This document shows positions 12,148-22,682 of a DNA stretch of 64,000 nt, one piece after another (position 1 is the first letter of the stretch; every line of letters starts with the position of its first letter). This DNA comes from Ilyonectria destructans (lineage: Eukaryota > Ascomycota > Sordariomycetes > Hypocreales > Nectriaceae). Location of the stretch: assembly GCA_020740775.1 (NCBI GenBank), contig JAHEWK010000008.1, forward strand, positions 1,550,001 through 1,614,000. The letters are read 5' to 3'. Below the pieces are notes generated by a model, which worked only from the letters and a program-made list of their open reading frames with translations, was not told where the DNA came from and searched no databases. The position numbers and the translations under genes were made by a program.

Positions 12148-13440
12148 ATGTTGAAGCCGGAAGAGAGATTCTTCGCTCCCAGCGGTAATATTTACCCTGG
12201 AGGCCCAATCACTTGGCACGTCATGGACTGGTATCAACGTCGCCTTATATCGGTTACCATTGAGGAGGAGGAGGTCGAATCAGCAGAACCGGTGATTGAA
12301 CATCTCTGGAAGCACATATATGATCTTGCACCAGAAGTTTTCGAGGTCCGGGTTTCAAAACAGGGTGATTTGATTTCAACGTCGACTGACCCAGAGGATG
12401 ATATTACCTTCTGTCCCTTTTATCCTTCACTCGACCTGATTCAGCGTCCGGATGGAATCCAAGCTATCTCAAGGTCAGATCTAGAGGAACTTGATAGACT
12501 TGGACCACTAGTAGACCTCGTCAGATGCCTGAAGCCTCCGGAGCCCAGCAAGAAGGTAAGCCTTGCCCAGAGACTCCTACTGTTGCTCAGGACCTTACTA
12601 GAGCATAGCTTGTATTCAAGTACTACTTTGTACATCAACACTTAGGTGATGCATGGCACAAGATGAACTTATGGATCCGTTTCGAAACACCCGCATATAT
12701 TGCCCTTTGACAGGATCGTCGTGGATGAGATCCAGGGGTGGTGTGTTGGGTTCACCACCGCGCATATCCCCCACGGGACCCTCGAGGAGAATAAGGCTCG
12801 CGTTTTCAAGCTAAAATGGCTCCACCAACTGATTGCTGTTATTGATGAGCTTAACTTGAGTCTCGGCATTGCTCATCAAGACGTGGCCCCTCGCAATCTC
12901 CTCATCGACGACACCACGGATTCCTTGATGATCTTCGACTTCAACTTTTCAGTTCGAATCGGTGAGATAGGATACAGTGAGGCCTTGAACGGTATCAAAG
13001 GGGTTATGTTCACTATGTACGAGATCATTACTCGTGATGTTACGCCGAGGGAGGTCGAGCATGAAGAACAAAACGTCTTGAATGTCGAGAAAAATGAATG
13101 GATACCACATCCAGATGTCCAGCTGGACCACCCAGTCTCCGAGTTTCGCGAGACTCTCGCCCAATGGTCTAAGAGGCGTCAGCAAGGCAAGCACATCACT
13201 TCCTACAAAGATGCCCCAAGCTTCATCCACTGGCCAAACACACCGGAACCATCGCCATCGGAAGTCGTACTCAACTATTCAAGCGGACCGGTGACGCACC
13301 TAAAAGTGCTGTGGAGCGTGGAGAGAAGGAGGATGCTGGAACAAGGCAAGACTGTCTTGAACTGGCAACGGTCTGCCCAAGCCAAGCTGAAGCCGGGCGA
13401 CAGGATACTTGAGACTGGGGAGTTTATTCAGATGGCTTAA
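12148..13440 (+). pseudogene. Fungal protein-kinase-like gene with apparent frameshift
   Basis: Exon 1 (12148-12555) starts with a good ATG. A 65-bp intron (GTAAGC...CAAG) leads to 12621, where the frame reads KYYFVHQHLGDAWHKMNLWIR, the expected hinge-side sequence of a fungal kinase-like family. After about 12680 that frame meets TGA. Family-like sequence continues only in the +1 frame from SKHPHILPFDRIV to the stop at 13440. That second part holds the catalytic loop HQDVAPRNLLID (near 12872) and a metal-binding DFNFS in place of DFG, which is usual for this family. No plausible intron bridges the shift: GTTTCG...ACAG would be 35 bp and would delete conserved residues. So this is either a young pseudogene or a single-base assembly error. 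If intact it would be about 410 residues. Substrate unknown. Confidence 0.65.
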
Positions 13441-14488
13441 GAGTGGATGTTGATATCACGAATGAATTCGGGACTGGGATTGGAGATTAATTGCAGACCT
13501 GGTCCATTTTCGATATCGCTTTTCTCTTGTTGATGTGGCCTGCCTCTTAGAATATATAAGATCAGTTGGTTATCTCTTGCACAAATCTTCCATGCTTCTG
13601 CAAAGCGTCGATCACCTCTTCGAGGTCCCCCTGACGATAACCGTCGGCTAAGGACATCAAGCCAACCATTTACAGCTCTACCAGCCCAGGCAGCCTGCAT
13701 TCCCATCGCTCTCGCGCAGAAGATTTTCAAGATGGTCACTATCTGATGAGGTCTAACGTAGAACTTCACCCGAGCCCAATTCAGTCGTATACTTCCCCAG
13801 ATGCAGCTGTCACCTAATTAACTCGAGTGCCAGAGGTACTTGAGGACGAATGGGCTATGGTTGGTGGTGACTGTAGCGTTGGTAGTTTGACAAGCCCGAA
13901 AACTGCTCGGCAGCTGGGCACATGTTCCTCCAAGTAGAAGCTCAGGGATATGCGCATACGACGTCTGGGGGACTTGGCACAGTTGTAGCTAAGGCCAACT
14001 TTTCAAACTTAATCTGGTCACCTTGTGCCATGCACGTCTGAGCATATCAGTGCAGAGTGTGCCATCGTTGCATTTACGGTAATTCGCAACTCTAGCGTGG
14101 GGTGATAACAGACTAACAACCTCCATTATAGAGTCGGCAGCAATATTTACATAACCAAGGTTCACGCTAGCTTCAATGTTATACGAGTGAAGTATGTAGT
14201 TCAGCTTGTTCATTCAACTGGTCTCGGGCGGATCGTATCCATGCCAAGACTCCATAACGTGACACGAGCACGCGACAAGTTGTATTCATCCTCTGTACTG
14301 GGTATCATCATATAAACCTACTCCTGTCTCCTTTGTTTAGACCCGTCATTCCATCTTTGAGCTTACGCCCGTCTTTATTGGGAAGCTCAACCAAAGCGCC
14401 GTCATGAAAGTAAAATGTCCCCGCAATGATCATGCCGTAGATGTACCCAAATCAAAATCCTCGACACCCACAGTCTTTAAACCGACGG
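13441..14488. other. Intergenic, convergent 3' ends
   Basis: This lies between the kinase-like gene and the 3' end of the LAMMER kinase. An open frame at 13437-13769 on the minus strand begins with GTG rather than ATG and has no recognisable domain. A second short one at 13989-14213 is equally weak. I see no RNA gene here. Confidence 0.5.
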
Positions 14489-16670
14489 CTACAGCCGCGT
14501 CTGAGAGCCGTGTGGAAACATTTGTGCTCTTTCCAGGCGGATTCGCGCTGCTTCTGTCCCATCATCGCGTACTGGTTCCTGGAACCATGGATGATTTAAT
14601 GCTTCCTTTGCGGTAATGCGACGAGCGGGGTCATATACGAATATTTTTTGGAGCAGATCGAGAAAGTGTTTCAGAAAATTGTTGCTCTTGGTGGGAATGA
14701 TCTCCTGTGTTTGTATGAGCGTCATGTCCAAAATAGTTAGATCTCGGTGTTGGGGCGTACATCTAGCCGCTTCATGGTTCTGACGAATCTTCTTGAAGCT
14801 CGGTTTGTCTCAGGAGTCGGGTAGTTCAGTCGAAAGCGCTTGAAGTAACTGCTGACATCATTAGTTGTCTGAAAAGAACTACCATCCGTCACGGGTTTGC
14901 AAAGCCCGTGGTTCAGAGAAATACTTACCTGGCTGCATTGTTGCTTCTAGAGGACATTCGGTTAACTTTCCGCACCAACTCGGTGTCGATTTTCATGTCA
15001 AACACGGCTTCCATCAAAGCCAAATGCTCAACGTTATCATGTGTTTGGAACAACGCGTCGCCTGTGAAAAATTCCACGAGGATGCAACCTATACTCCAGA
15101 TGTCGCAGGGGAAGGACCATCCAAGCCCGAGGATGATTTCAGGAGCTCTGTAATGGCGCGTTGACACGACAGAGGAGTGGTACTCATCTTGGAAAGTCGC
15201 TGATCCAAAGTCGATGAGTCTGATTTCGGGGTTCAAGAGAACCTTCCGATGTTCAGCCTGGCGACCTGGGGACGTCCGGGATGAGGGGATGGTGCGATTG
15301 TAGGTGAATGTTTGGTAGGAGGCGTCACAGAGGAGAATGTTTTCCGGTTTTAGATCGGTATGGACCAGTCCCAGGTCGTGGACAACTGGAGATATTATTA
15401 GAATCGAGAAACCAAGTATAACTACCGAGAACTTACAAGCGACACTGGTCAAGAGCTGTTTGGCAAAGCTCTGGATATGACTGTTTGGGAAGGGCACAAA
15501 GCCATTCCCCTTGAGATAATCGAAAATGCTAGAGTCAAGCAGATTCATGACGAGACAGGTATGACCGCGGAAATCGAAACAGTCGCGAAGATGAATGCAC
15601 CTGTACTTGTTTTCGGCATCGTTTTGTCGGAGTGTCTGCAAAACGCGCAGTTCGATTTTGGCAGCATCACGGTATTTTTGCACAGATCGGATCACCTTCA
15701 CGGCAACCACTTCGTTGGTTTTGCCGTCGAGGGCTTGCACGACCTTGCCAAAAGTTCCTTGACCGAGGAGTTTGCGGATTTTATCTGAAGGATGGTAAGT
15801 ACACCGCCAGAAAACACCGCGAAAAAACTGACATTGACTCGTGAGATCTGCATCAGGAACAACAATATAGTGTCCGTCGTCGTCATCAATTTTCTTGTTA
15901 TCGGCCCTCGAACCCTAATAATTGTGAGCAATTGGGCAAATAATTGTGAGACATCAAGCACTGACCGTGTGTCCGACCCTGACGGCCACATCTTTCGCTC
16001 TGAGCACCGGTTTGGTGAGACCTTTGTAGTCGATGTTGGTCCCCAGCAGCGACCTGGCATCAATATCCGTACTGGCTCCATTCGCAAGTTGATATCGGGT
16101 TCTCTTCCTCTTCTGGTTCACTCGCGGATCAGGCGAGCCCAACTGCGGCGTGGAATTTGGCTGTGGTAACCGGATTTCCGCGCGTTGTGGCTGTACGGTC
16201 CTCGCACCCGACTTCTCCGCGTATGGCTCATCGGCGGGTTTCTGGGGCTGTGCAACTGGTTCTTCGTCGAATTTTCGTTTCCTAGTTGAGGCGGGTTTTA
16301 TCGAGGGAGCGGTGGTGTGATAGCTCGTGGGTTCGTCCGTCGGGCGGTCCGGGCAAGGCTCCGGCGTATCCTCGATGACAATGATCTCTTGGGGAAGGCC
16401 ATTCTTGTAGAATTCGTTCCAATCTGGCAACCTCGTTTTATTCTGAGAAGACCGAAGCTGTCTGTCGCTGCCGTGGTAAGGATGAGGCGACTGTATCGCA
16501 GTGCGGAGAGACGTGCTCGATTCCGACGTCGAGGCAGGATGTGTTTGGTGGTGGAGGGAGGGGTTCGGCGGATCCGACAAGAGTAGAGGTGGTCGGAAAT
16601 CTTCGTGATCGAACGGTCTCTGGCCGAGACCATGCGTCTGAGTCTGGCGGGCTGCTGTAAGCGTCGACAT
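14489..16670 (-). CDS. lkhA: LAMMER (CLK-type) dual-specificity kinase
   Basis: Six exons: 15966-16670, 15833-15914, 15437-15784, 14929-15385, 14761-14848 and 14489-14704, giving 631 residues. The first 235 residues are disordered and basic, with KRKF and KRKRTRY nuclear-signal-like clusters and a NEFYKNGLPQEIIVIED segment typical of LkhA/Lkh1 relatives. The kinase domain follows: P-loop GQGTFGKV, VAVKVIR with the ATP-contact lysine, HTDLKPENILL catalytic loop, DFGSA, and YRAPEIILGL. The name-giving motif reads EHLALMEAVF, a slight variant of EHLAMME. The C-terminal lobe ends in RKIFVYDPARRITAKEALNHPWF-type sequence. LAMMER kinases phosphorylate SR splicing factors and influence cell cycle and development in fungi. 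All key residues are present, so it should be active. The symbol reflects family resemblance and not proven orthology. Confidence 0.9.
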
Positions 16671-17783
16671 TGTATCGTCGTCGAGGGACGAAGAGCAACT
16701 GGTTCCTCGCGCGACGACGTTTGAGAGTTCGAGCCCTCGATCTCGCGCCGTGTCGGTCGAGCGTCGGATAAACGTAAGGCCGAGAAGGGCTGTGTGCAGC
16801 TCAAACTATCCATGGAAGAACAATACCAGACGGAGTCCTATATTGCAGGAGCTCAGTACACATGAAACTGAATGCAAAATTCACTATTTGAGCCCAAATC
16901 TTTCGACGTCATTTTTGCTGGCTGCTCCACGGCACTGGGTAAGGGCATGTATGTCCACGTCGGATATTCCATCACTTGCAGAGAGACCATGCATGAGTGG
17001 TCGGGATGGTTGCTGAATAAGTCTCCCCTAAAGCAGACTAGCGCCTTTGTCAACTTCTTTATAAGGCGGCACACTCGCCAGAGTTTCTGCTCTTCTTTTT
17101 TTCTTTCTTCTTTATCAAAAAGCATCCGAGCTGCCACGACCTTCATCTAGTCCCTTCGGGGTATTCCCACGGTGTCGCGTTGCCTTTCCCCTCGCGGGAA
17201 GCGCTCAGGAAGAGTAAAACCCTTGGATATAGGAAGTTTTCCGTCAGAATCGTTGCTTGCAACGACAGCTGTTTTCGGTCAACGCCAAGAAGGGGGGACA
17301 TCTCCTTGTGAGAAACCTAAACTGCTGGGCTTCATTTTGAAGTTCAGTTGACGTGCAACGTCAATTGTAAACCGTGCGGTCAAATGTAAGACCAGACGGC
17401 AAACATGATGCAGATGCATCTCATGCATCGCCCATTGGTGACGTTCCGACCGCCTGTTTTATGTCGCGGTGGTGGAGTTCGCGCTGCAGAGATTTAATTT
17501 TTCAGCCGCAACTCTCCACACCCCACGCCTACCAAGCACGGGTCCGTTGACGAAAATACCGGTTTGCAACTCATCGGCGTGGAACTGTGTCTTGTGTCTC
17601 GTGTTGTCATCGTGACACTCTGTCGACGGTGAATTGCCACAACCCGGATGTTGGTGGTGGGCTTGGCCCAAACACTGTTCGCGATGGGGGATGAAAAAAT
17701 TCCAGGCAATTCCCCAGCGTCGGGTTGTGTCAATTTGGAATAAAATTACAATGCAAAATCCTGAGACTCCACTCAGAGGACCC
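16671..17783. other. Upstream region of the LAMMER kinase
   Basis: Promoter and leader of the kinase gene on the right flank of its ATG, followed by the 3' side of the next gene. Positions 17403-17432 carry overlapping GATGCA/TGCATC elements (GATGCAGATGCATC), a short palindromic cluster. TGACGT-type cores occur near 17349. No gene is seen. Confidence 0.45.
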
Positions 17784-18165
17784 TCACTCTCCATTGGCAC
17801 CGAGGAGACCATCCTTGCCTTTACTTCCATGCTGTTCCCTCACAAACCCCTCGATCTTGTCATCATGGTGCGGTCGTTCTGGGGGCCCAGGAACCTCAGG
17901 CTTGTTTAGGGTATTCGGGTCACTCTGGTGACTGCCGAGGATTTTGGCAGCAGCCGGGACATACTCGGTGACTGGCCACCGGGTAGGTTAGCGACCGTGC
18001 AAGATATTAATGGAGTATTGCTGCTGAGATCATACTCTTCTCAATGATGGGGTTGGGCTTCTCATTGGCCTTGGAGCGAGTCTCTTCAGCTGCTCGGTCG
18101 AGCTGCTCCTTGAAGGTCTCTTGTTGAGAACCGTTAGGGTTTGGGGCCGTCTCTGAGGATGTCAT
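17784..18165 (-). CDS. Small conserved-looking hydrophilic protein, 105 residues
   Basis: Two exons: 18036-18165 and 17784-17971, joined over a 64-bp GT-AG intron (GTATGA donor, GGCCAG acceptor). The joined product has an acidic/basic amphipathic N-terminal half (FKEQLDRAAEETRSKANEK), a PNPIIEKITEYVPAAAKILG segment spanning the splice site, and a Pro-rich tail with PGPPERPHHDDKIEGF. The reading-frame continuity across the intron and the compact domain-like layout argue that it is real. I chose the ATG at 18165; an in-frame ATG at 18207 would add 14 residues but has a poorer context. There is no signal peptide or membrane helix. Function unknown; it resembles small uncharacterised proteins I associate with Eurotiales. 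It is divergent from the CobW gene and shares its promoter. Confidence 0.75.
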
Positions 18166-18343
18166 GTTGTATTGACCAGTTGGCAAGTTTCTTCCGATGT
18201 GATGCAAAAGAACTTGTAAATGGTAAGTCTGGGAGAGTTTATGTTAAAGAATCGAAGAATCATCTCTATGGTCTTCAAGCAAGCCCATCTCTCGGCCTAC
18301 GCCATTGACTTTCAGCTGTTGAACCACTTCCGGCGCAATCTAG

Positions 18344-18411
18344 TGACGTCAAGATGCAGTGGCGGGGTGACAAGCTGATAAGGCCCGATAAGCGCCAGTG
18401 TTATCTTATCG
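18344..18411. promoter_or_regulatory. CRE site plus four GATA motifs in a shared promoter
   Basis: The 360 bp between the two divergent start codons (18165 and 18526) contain a perfect CRE palindrome TGACGTCA (18344-18351). Four GATA cores lie within about 35 bp: TGATAAG and CGATAAG on the plus strand (18376-18392), and two TATC, i.e. GATA on minus, at 18402-18410. In fungi CRE-like sites bind bZIP factors, and closely spaced HGATAR sites bind AreA-type or iron-responsive GATA factors. Clustering makes chance less likely, but binding is an inference. Confidence 0.45.
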
Positions 18412-18525
18412 GGAACATTTTGGTGGGCTGACTGCTGGTACTTCGTATGGTGCAACTAACAGCAGCCACGAGAGATATTTTCGTTGAGGCTTGACAAGAT
18501 CAACAAACAGCGCGAGACTTCAAAG

Positions 18526-19656
18526 ATGGCGCCCATCCCGATCACCATCATCACGGGCTTCCTCGGCTCCGGGAAGACAACGCTGATCCTCAACCTGATC
18601 CCGCAGCTCAAGGAACAGAACCCCGCCTACAAGCTCGCCCTCCTCAAGAATGAGTTTGGCGACCTGGCCGTCGACTCTCAGTTGGCTACCAACTCGTCCA
18701 TCTCTGGTGTGCAAGAGCTCCTGAACGGTTGCATCTGCTGCAACCTCGTCGGCCAGCTCGGCCCGGCGCTGGAGGAACTTGAGAAGACCGTCTCGCCCGA
18801 CCGCATCGTTATCGAGACCAGCGGCTCTGCCTTCCCCGCGACCCTCGCCCTCGAGATCAACCGCCTGGCGCGCGAATCAGGGAAATATGTGCTCGACGGT
18901 GTTATCAGCGTGATCGACGTTGAGAACTGGAAGGGCTACGAGGACACGAGCTACACCGCCCGCATCCAGGCCCGGTACACCGACCTCATCGTCTTTAACA
19001 AGTGGGAGGCTGCTGGCGAAGATCGATACGAGGAGTGCGTCGACAGAGTTGGTGATCTCGAGGTTGACGTGGCCAAGGTCAAGAGTGCCAAGGGCTGGGT
19101 TTCTATGAACCTGGTGTTTGGCGTTGATGGTGGTTTGGCTCAGGAGTTGACTGACGCAGAGCTGAATGGCGACCACAAGGCGCACGGCGAGAGCCACAGC
19201 CACAAACACAACCAGACCAACGGCGATGGTCACAGTCACGGCCACCAGGGTGAAGTCGAGGTCCTGTCGATCGAGCTCAATGGCGGCAGTGGCAGCGCCA
19301 TCTCCACAGAGAAGCTCTTGGGCTTCCTCAACGCTGCACCCAAGGACGAGGCCTACCGCATCAAGGCAGTCCTAACCCTCTCCTTCACCCCCTCCAACTC
19401 GGACCCGGATGTCCCCAAGCCCGAGGCGAACTCTAGCGGACGATACATTCTGAACTGGGCGTTTGGCCGCTGGATATTCACGCCCGTCGCACAGGCTGTG
19501 CAGGAGCATGATTCCAGCAGCGATGTGACTCTGCGCATGACGATGATCCTAGCGCGGTATGAGAGCAACAAGTGGAAGAAGAAGATCGAGGCCGGCGACT
19601 ATTTGCAGTTGGAGGGCGGTGACACCAGTGGGTTGACTGTTCAGAAGATAATATAG
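18526..19656 (+). CDS. CobW/COG0523-family GTPase (metal chaperone type)
   Basis: A single exon of 376 residues starting at the ATG at 18526 (AAAGATGG context). An upstream in-frame TTG at 18484 is not a credible start. The G domain shows Walker A GFLGSGKT at residues 11-18, the family CxCC metal motif (GCICC, about residues 69-73), the IETSGSAFP switch region and NKWE in the NKxD position. A His-rich linker (about 215-240, with repeated HSH/HGH) precedes the C-terminal CobW domain with the GRYILNWAFGRW signature. COG0523 GTPases deliver metals such as zinc or cobalt to client enzymes, and a CxCC plus a His-rich loop points to zinc-type binding. The client is not known. The gene is divergent from the small protein at 17784-18165, with CRE and GATA sites between them. 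Confidence 0.9.
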   Translation: MAPIPITIITGFLGSGKTTLILNLIPQLKEQNPAYKLALLKNEFGDLAVDSQLATNSSISGVQELLNGCICCNLVGQLGPALEELEKTVSPDRIVIETSGSAFPATLALEINRLARESGKYVLDGVISVIDVENWKGYEDTSYTARIQARYTDLIVFNKWEAAGEDRYEECVDRVGDLEVDVAKVKSAKGWVSMNLVFGVDGGLAQELTDAELNGDHKAHGESHSHKHNQTNGDGHSHGHQGEVEVLSIELNGGSGSAISTEKLLGFLNAAPKDEAYRIKAVLTLSFTPSNSDPDVPKPEANSSGRYILNWAFGRWIFTPVAQAVQEHDSSSDVTLRMTMILARYESNKWKKKIEAGDYLQLEGGDTSGLTVQKII

Positions 19657-19871
19657 AAGGGGGTTAGAAAGACGATATTGTAGAGTAGAAAAGACATGGC
19701 CTGTAGAGGATATCACGATGAGACGAAAAGTTTGGGCGGTATATAGAGCTTATAGAGCTTAGACTCTGTTGATGAGCGGGTGGTATTATATGTTAAATCC
19801 CGATATTATACAAAAGACCATGAAGCAAGAGCCGAATCAACTCTTGGCGAGACGTCAAGTATTCTTGATTA

Positions 19872-21953
19872 TCAGATCCATCCAGGCCCCGGACTCATTG
19901 GGCTTCCCCAGAAGCCATCGTACTCCTCCAGACTCACGTCCCGGGTCATGTACCCCTGCGCCTCCCGGTTCACCACTGAATCATTCCTGTCGCGGAACTT
20001 GGATTCCGAGTTCTTGTCAAAGTAATAGTCGGCCAGTTCGTCGTTGGACAGAGGCCTTCCCTGGGCCAGGACCTTGCCGCCGGCGGTTGGCACACCGTAC
20101 TGGTACCGCGCAAGTACTTCAGGCGTCGGCAGTGCGGAGAGCGACGTGCCGGAAATATGTGGTGGGATTGTCACGACGGTGTGGATGGTGCGAGAAGTTA
20201 TGGCGGTGGGCGAGAGTTGAGAGGAGGTGGGCGAGATGGGGGGCGTCATCTCGTTGGCTTCTGGGTTGGAGGTCATGGAGACCGTGGGTTGATGGCGGTG
20301 GAAAGGCGATGTCTTGTCGGTCACGATGGGTGGTGGGCGGTTATTCTTCCCCTGTGCTCTTTTGTCCTTCTCGACTTGCTGAGTGGAGAATCCCTGATGG
20401 TGAGGTGTCGGTCCTGGTGAGGTCTCATCGTCGCATCTTTGGCACACTCCCCATGCCTCTGCCACTCCAATATGGCACATCCGACACATTGGGTCTGATA
20501 CACTGTCCTGGCGAACATGGACGGGATCTGCCAGGCTGTCCTGTCGGAGATTGACAGGGTGAGAGTTTAGGGCATCCTCGGGCGACGGCCGTCGGGCATC
20601 TTTCTTGAGCTGCGATTCCTTGCTCAGTGGAGATGGATGCAGCGGCCGAATCCAGGGATCGTCTCCCCGCGATGGTCGCCGGGGAAAGTTCCTGTTCATG
20701 CCCGGCGACTGAGACTGGTCACTGTCGTGAGAACCGCGTCGCGACGAGGCGTTGCTGGATAGGTCATCCGAGCGAGAACCGCGACGGGTCATGGAGTTGA
20801 CGCTTCCCTTCAGAGAAGGAGTGGGAGTATGGCCTGGCGACTTGTACGTCCACGGGTTGTCCATGCGTGACGGCCGGCGGACGATGACGGTGTTGATCTT
20901 GGGCGCGGCGGGATCCGGCGCCGGCAACTTCCAGCTCCACGGGTTGTCCGGCCGGGATGGTCGGCGCAACTGGACCATGTTGGCCCTCAGCGCAGAGGCC
21001 GTCGGCGGCGGCTTTGAAGCGACGTTTGATGCTGGCCGCCAGGCTGTGGTTGACTTTGGTGCGGGAGCCGGAGCCAGAGCCAGGCCCGCCAGAGACTGAG
21101 CTGGCTCGGCCCAATTCCACGAGATGTGGTTGTCGTCGGTCCGCGGGCTTCCTCTCGGTGATACATCGCTGCTGTTGTCGTTGATAATGTCATTGCTGAT
21201 ATTGTTGATATTGAAGCTGTTGTTGTTTTCTTCCTGGTCGCTTGCACTGTCGGCCTCCTGGATGAATGGCAGTGGTGAACATGGTCTCGATTCATCACTG
21301 CTGCTCTCGCTCATCCTACTCATGCTCATGGTTCTGTTGATCCTGTACCCGGGATTGACAGCGTCGAGATTCAACTCGGTCACTTCTGTGATGGTCGCCG
21401 AAATCCTGTTTTCGAGGTGGAAGGGATCATTCTCCTCCAAGTCCAGTTCGTCGATTGATTCGGCCAGTCCGTCAGAGTATTCATCGTCGTCGTCCAAGTT
21501 CCCAACTTCCTCCGGCTCCACCAAATCCGAAGGATTGAACGACATCCCAAAAGTCATCGTGGACACTCTGCATTCCTCGGCTCTTTGCCTCTCCTCCCTG
21601 TCCTCCTTCATAATTTGCATGAGCGGCTTCACCGGTTGGTCTGTGAGGTGGACGATCTTGAGGTCCCTTATTCTCGAGTCCCTTGATGACGCTGACGAGC
21701 GCTTCCCCATGAAGCTTCGAAACTTCAGCTGCTTCTTCCAGCTCGTCCGTTCTGAGCCTTTCTGTTTGGTCTGAGGAGGCAGATGCATCTTCCAGCTGAT
21801 CCGTTCTGAGCCTCTCCGGTCCGTCTGAGGCGAATGGGTATTCGGGGTCGTCGCTTGCTCCTCGGGCACGTTCTGAAGGCTCGGCTTGTCTTCACTGGTC
21901 CGCCTGCTGGTAGACCGCGGCGAGGGAGATGGGATCTTGGCTTGTTTCACCAT
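19872..21953 (-). CDS. Disordered protein with repeated RRPS motifs and a CxxC pair
   Basis: One exon of 693 residues from the ATG at 21953; the open frame extends to 22010 only through a GTG. Almost the whole protein is low-complexity and rich in S, P, R and N. A basophilic motif RRPSRxDNPW recurs: two full copies near 20945 and 20860, weaker copies near 20780 and 20670. It is accompanied by RRGS, RRPSPED and twin (V/L)RQDS units, all good RRxS kinase sites. Near residues 488-505 there is a possible zinc knuckle, CRMC then ten residues then CQRC. The C-terminus is more ordered (LARYQYGVP, ADYYFDKNSESKFRDRND, ending near WGSPMSPGPG). There is no signal peptide or membrane helix. I do not recognise a family. 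It may be a regulated scaffold, which is inference from the site density. Confidence 0.7.
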   Translation of the reverse strand: MVKQAKIPSPSPRSTSRRTSEDKPSLQNVPEEQATTPNTHSPQTDRRGSERISWKMHLPPQTKQKGSERTSWKKQLKFRSFMGKRSSASSRDSRIRDLKIVHLTDQPVKPLMQIMKEDREERQRAEECRVSTMTFGMSFNPSDLVEPEEVGNLDDDDEYSDGLAESIDELDLEENDPFHLENRISATITEVTELNLDAVNPGYRINRTMSMSRMSESSSDESRPCSPLPFIQEADSASDQEENNNSFNINNISNDIINDNSSDVSPRGSPRTDDNHISWNWAEPAQSLAGLALAPAPAPKSTTAWRPASNVASKPPPTASALRANMVQLRRPSRPDNPWSWKLPAPDPAAPKINTVIVRRPSRMDNPWTYKSPGHTPTPSLKGSVNSMTRRGSRSDDLSSNASSRRGSHDSDQSQSPGMNRNFPRRPSRGDDPWIRPLHPSPLSKESQLKKDARRPSPEDALNSHPVNLRQDSLADPVHVRQDSVSDPMCRMCHIGVAEAWGVCQRCDDETSPGPTPHHQGFSTQQVEKDKRAQGKNNRPPPIVTDKTSPFHRHQPTVSMTSNPEANEMTPPISPTSSQLSPTAITSRTIHTVVTIPPHISGTSLSALPTPEVLARYQYGVPTAGGKVLAQGRPLSNDELADYYFDKNSESKFRDRNDSVVNREAQGYMTRDVSLEEYDGFWGSPMSPGPGWI

Positions 21954-22682
21954 CTTGAGATAAAGATTGAATGAACTGTATTCGACAATGGGAAAAACAG
22001 CGTCAATCACGGCGGATCTGGGAGGCAGCGAGCCACCATCTTAGATATTCCCGGGGAAGACTGCCGAGGATCAGAGTTGGCGCTGGCCAAACCCAATGCA
22101 GACCATTTCCCCGTCGCCGATCGGATGGGCCGAAGGTACAGTTTCGCCATCAGACGTGTGATTGGACCGCGGCCAAAGCATCACAGATCCGGGGAGAGCC
22201 TAAGGGAACCGGAGTGAGACAAGGAATGCAGCTTGAGCCTCAGCGTGGATGCTTTCGGTGGCACAGTCCGCCACGAACCTCCACCCAAGACGCGATGAGA
22301 CTCTCTCATACTCTGTCCACCATCTCCAGATCGAGATCAACCCCGGCTCCGGTGGTTTAGTCCAGATGTCGATGCCTCTAATTCAATTTTGACTACCAGA
22401 TCGCCGGGTCCCGGTTAGCTGTCCCCGCCTGGAGCCTGTCTGAATGGCTGAAGCTCAGCCGCCGGGAATGCTCTATCTCAGTCTCGGCCCAGCTGTCAGA
22501 ATGCCGCCAAGCTATGTATATCCAAGTCTCGTTCCGGATTCGTCCTTTCATTGTATTGAGCTTTACATGCCGCCCACGCCCCCGACCCACTTGCTCCTCC
22601 CTTTGTTTCCGTTTGTCTCCCCCTGTCTCTTGTCGACTCTCTTTCACTCTGTCTCTCACTGACCCTCCCTCTCTCCCTTTGT
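21954..22682. other. Promoter/3' region between two minus-strand genes
   Basis: Leader and promoter of the 693-residue protein, then the 3' UTR of the cotransporter. Plus-strand open frames at 21971-22360 and 22444-22662 show no domain. The segment 22560-22680 is strongly C/T-rich on the plus strand. No RNA gene is seen. Confidence 0.5.

Noticed and set aside
12679..12713. 35-bp intron that would bypass the kinase frameshift
   Set aside because: Too short for this genome's introns and would delete conserved residues before FDRIV.
13437..13769. 110-codon minus-strand open frame
   Set aside because: Begins at GTG, shows no domain and no intron-joined extension; treated as chance.
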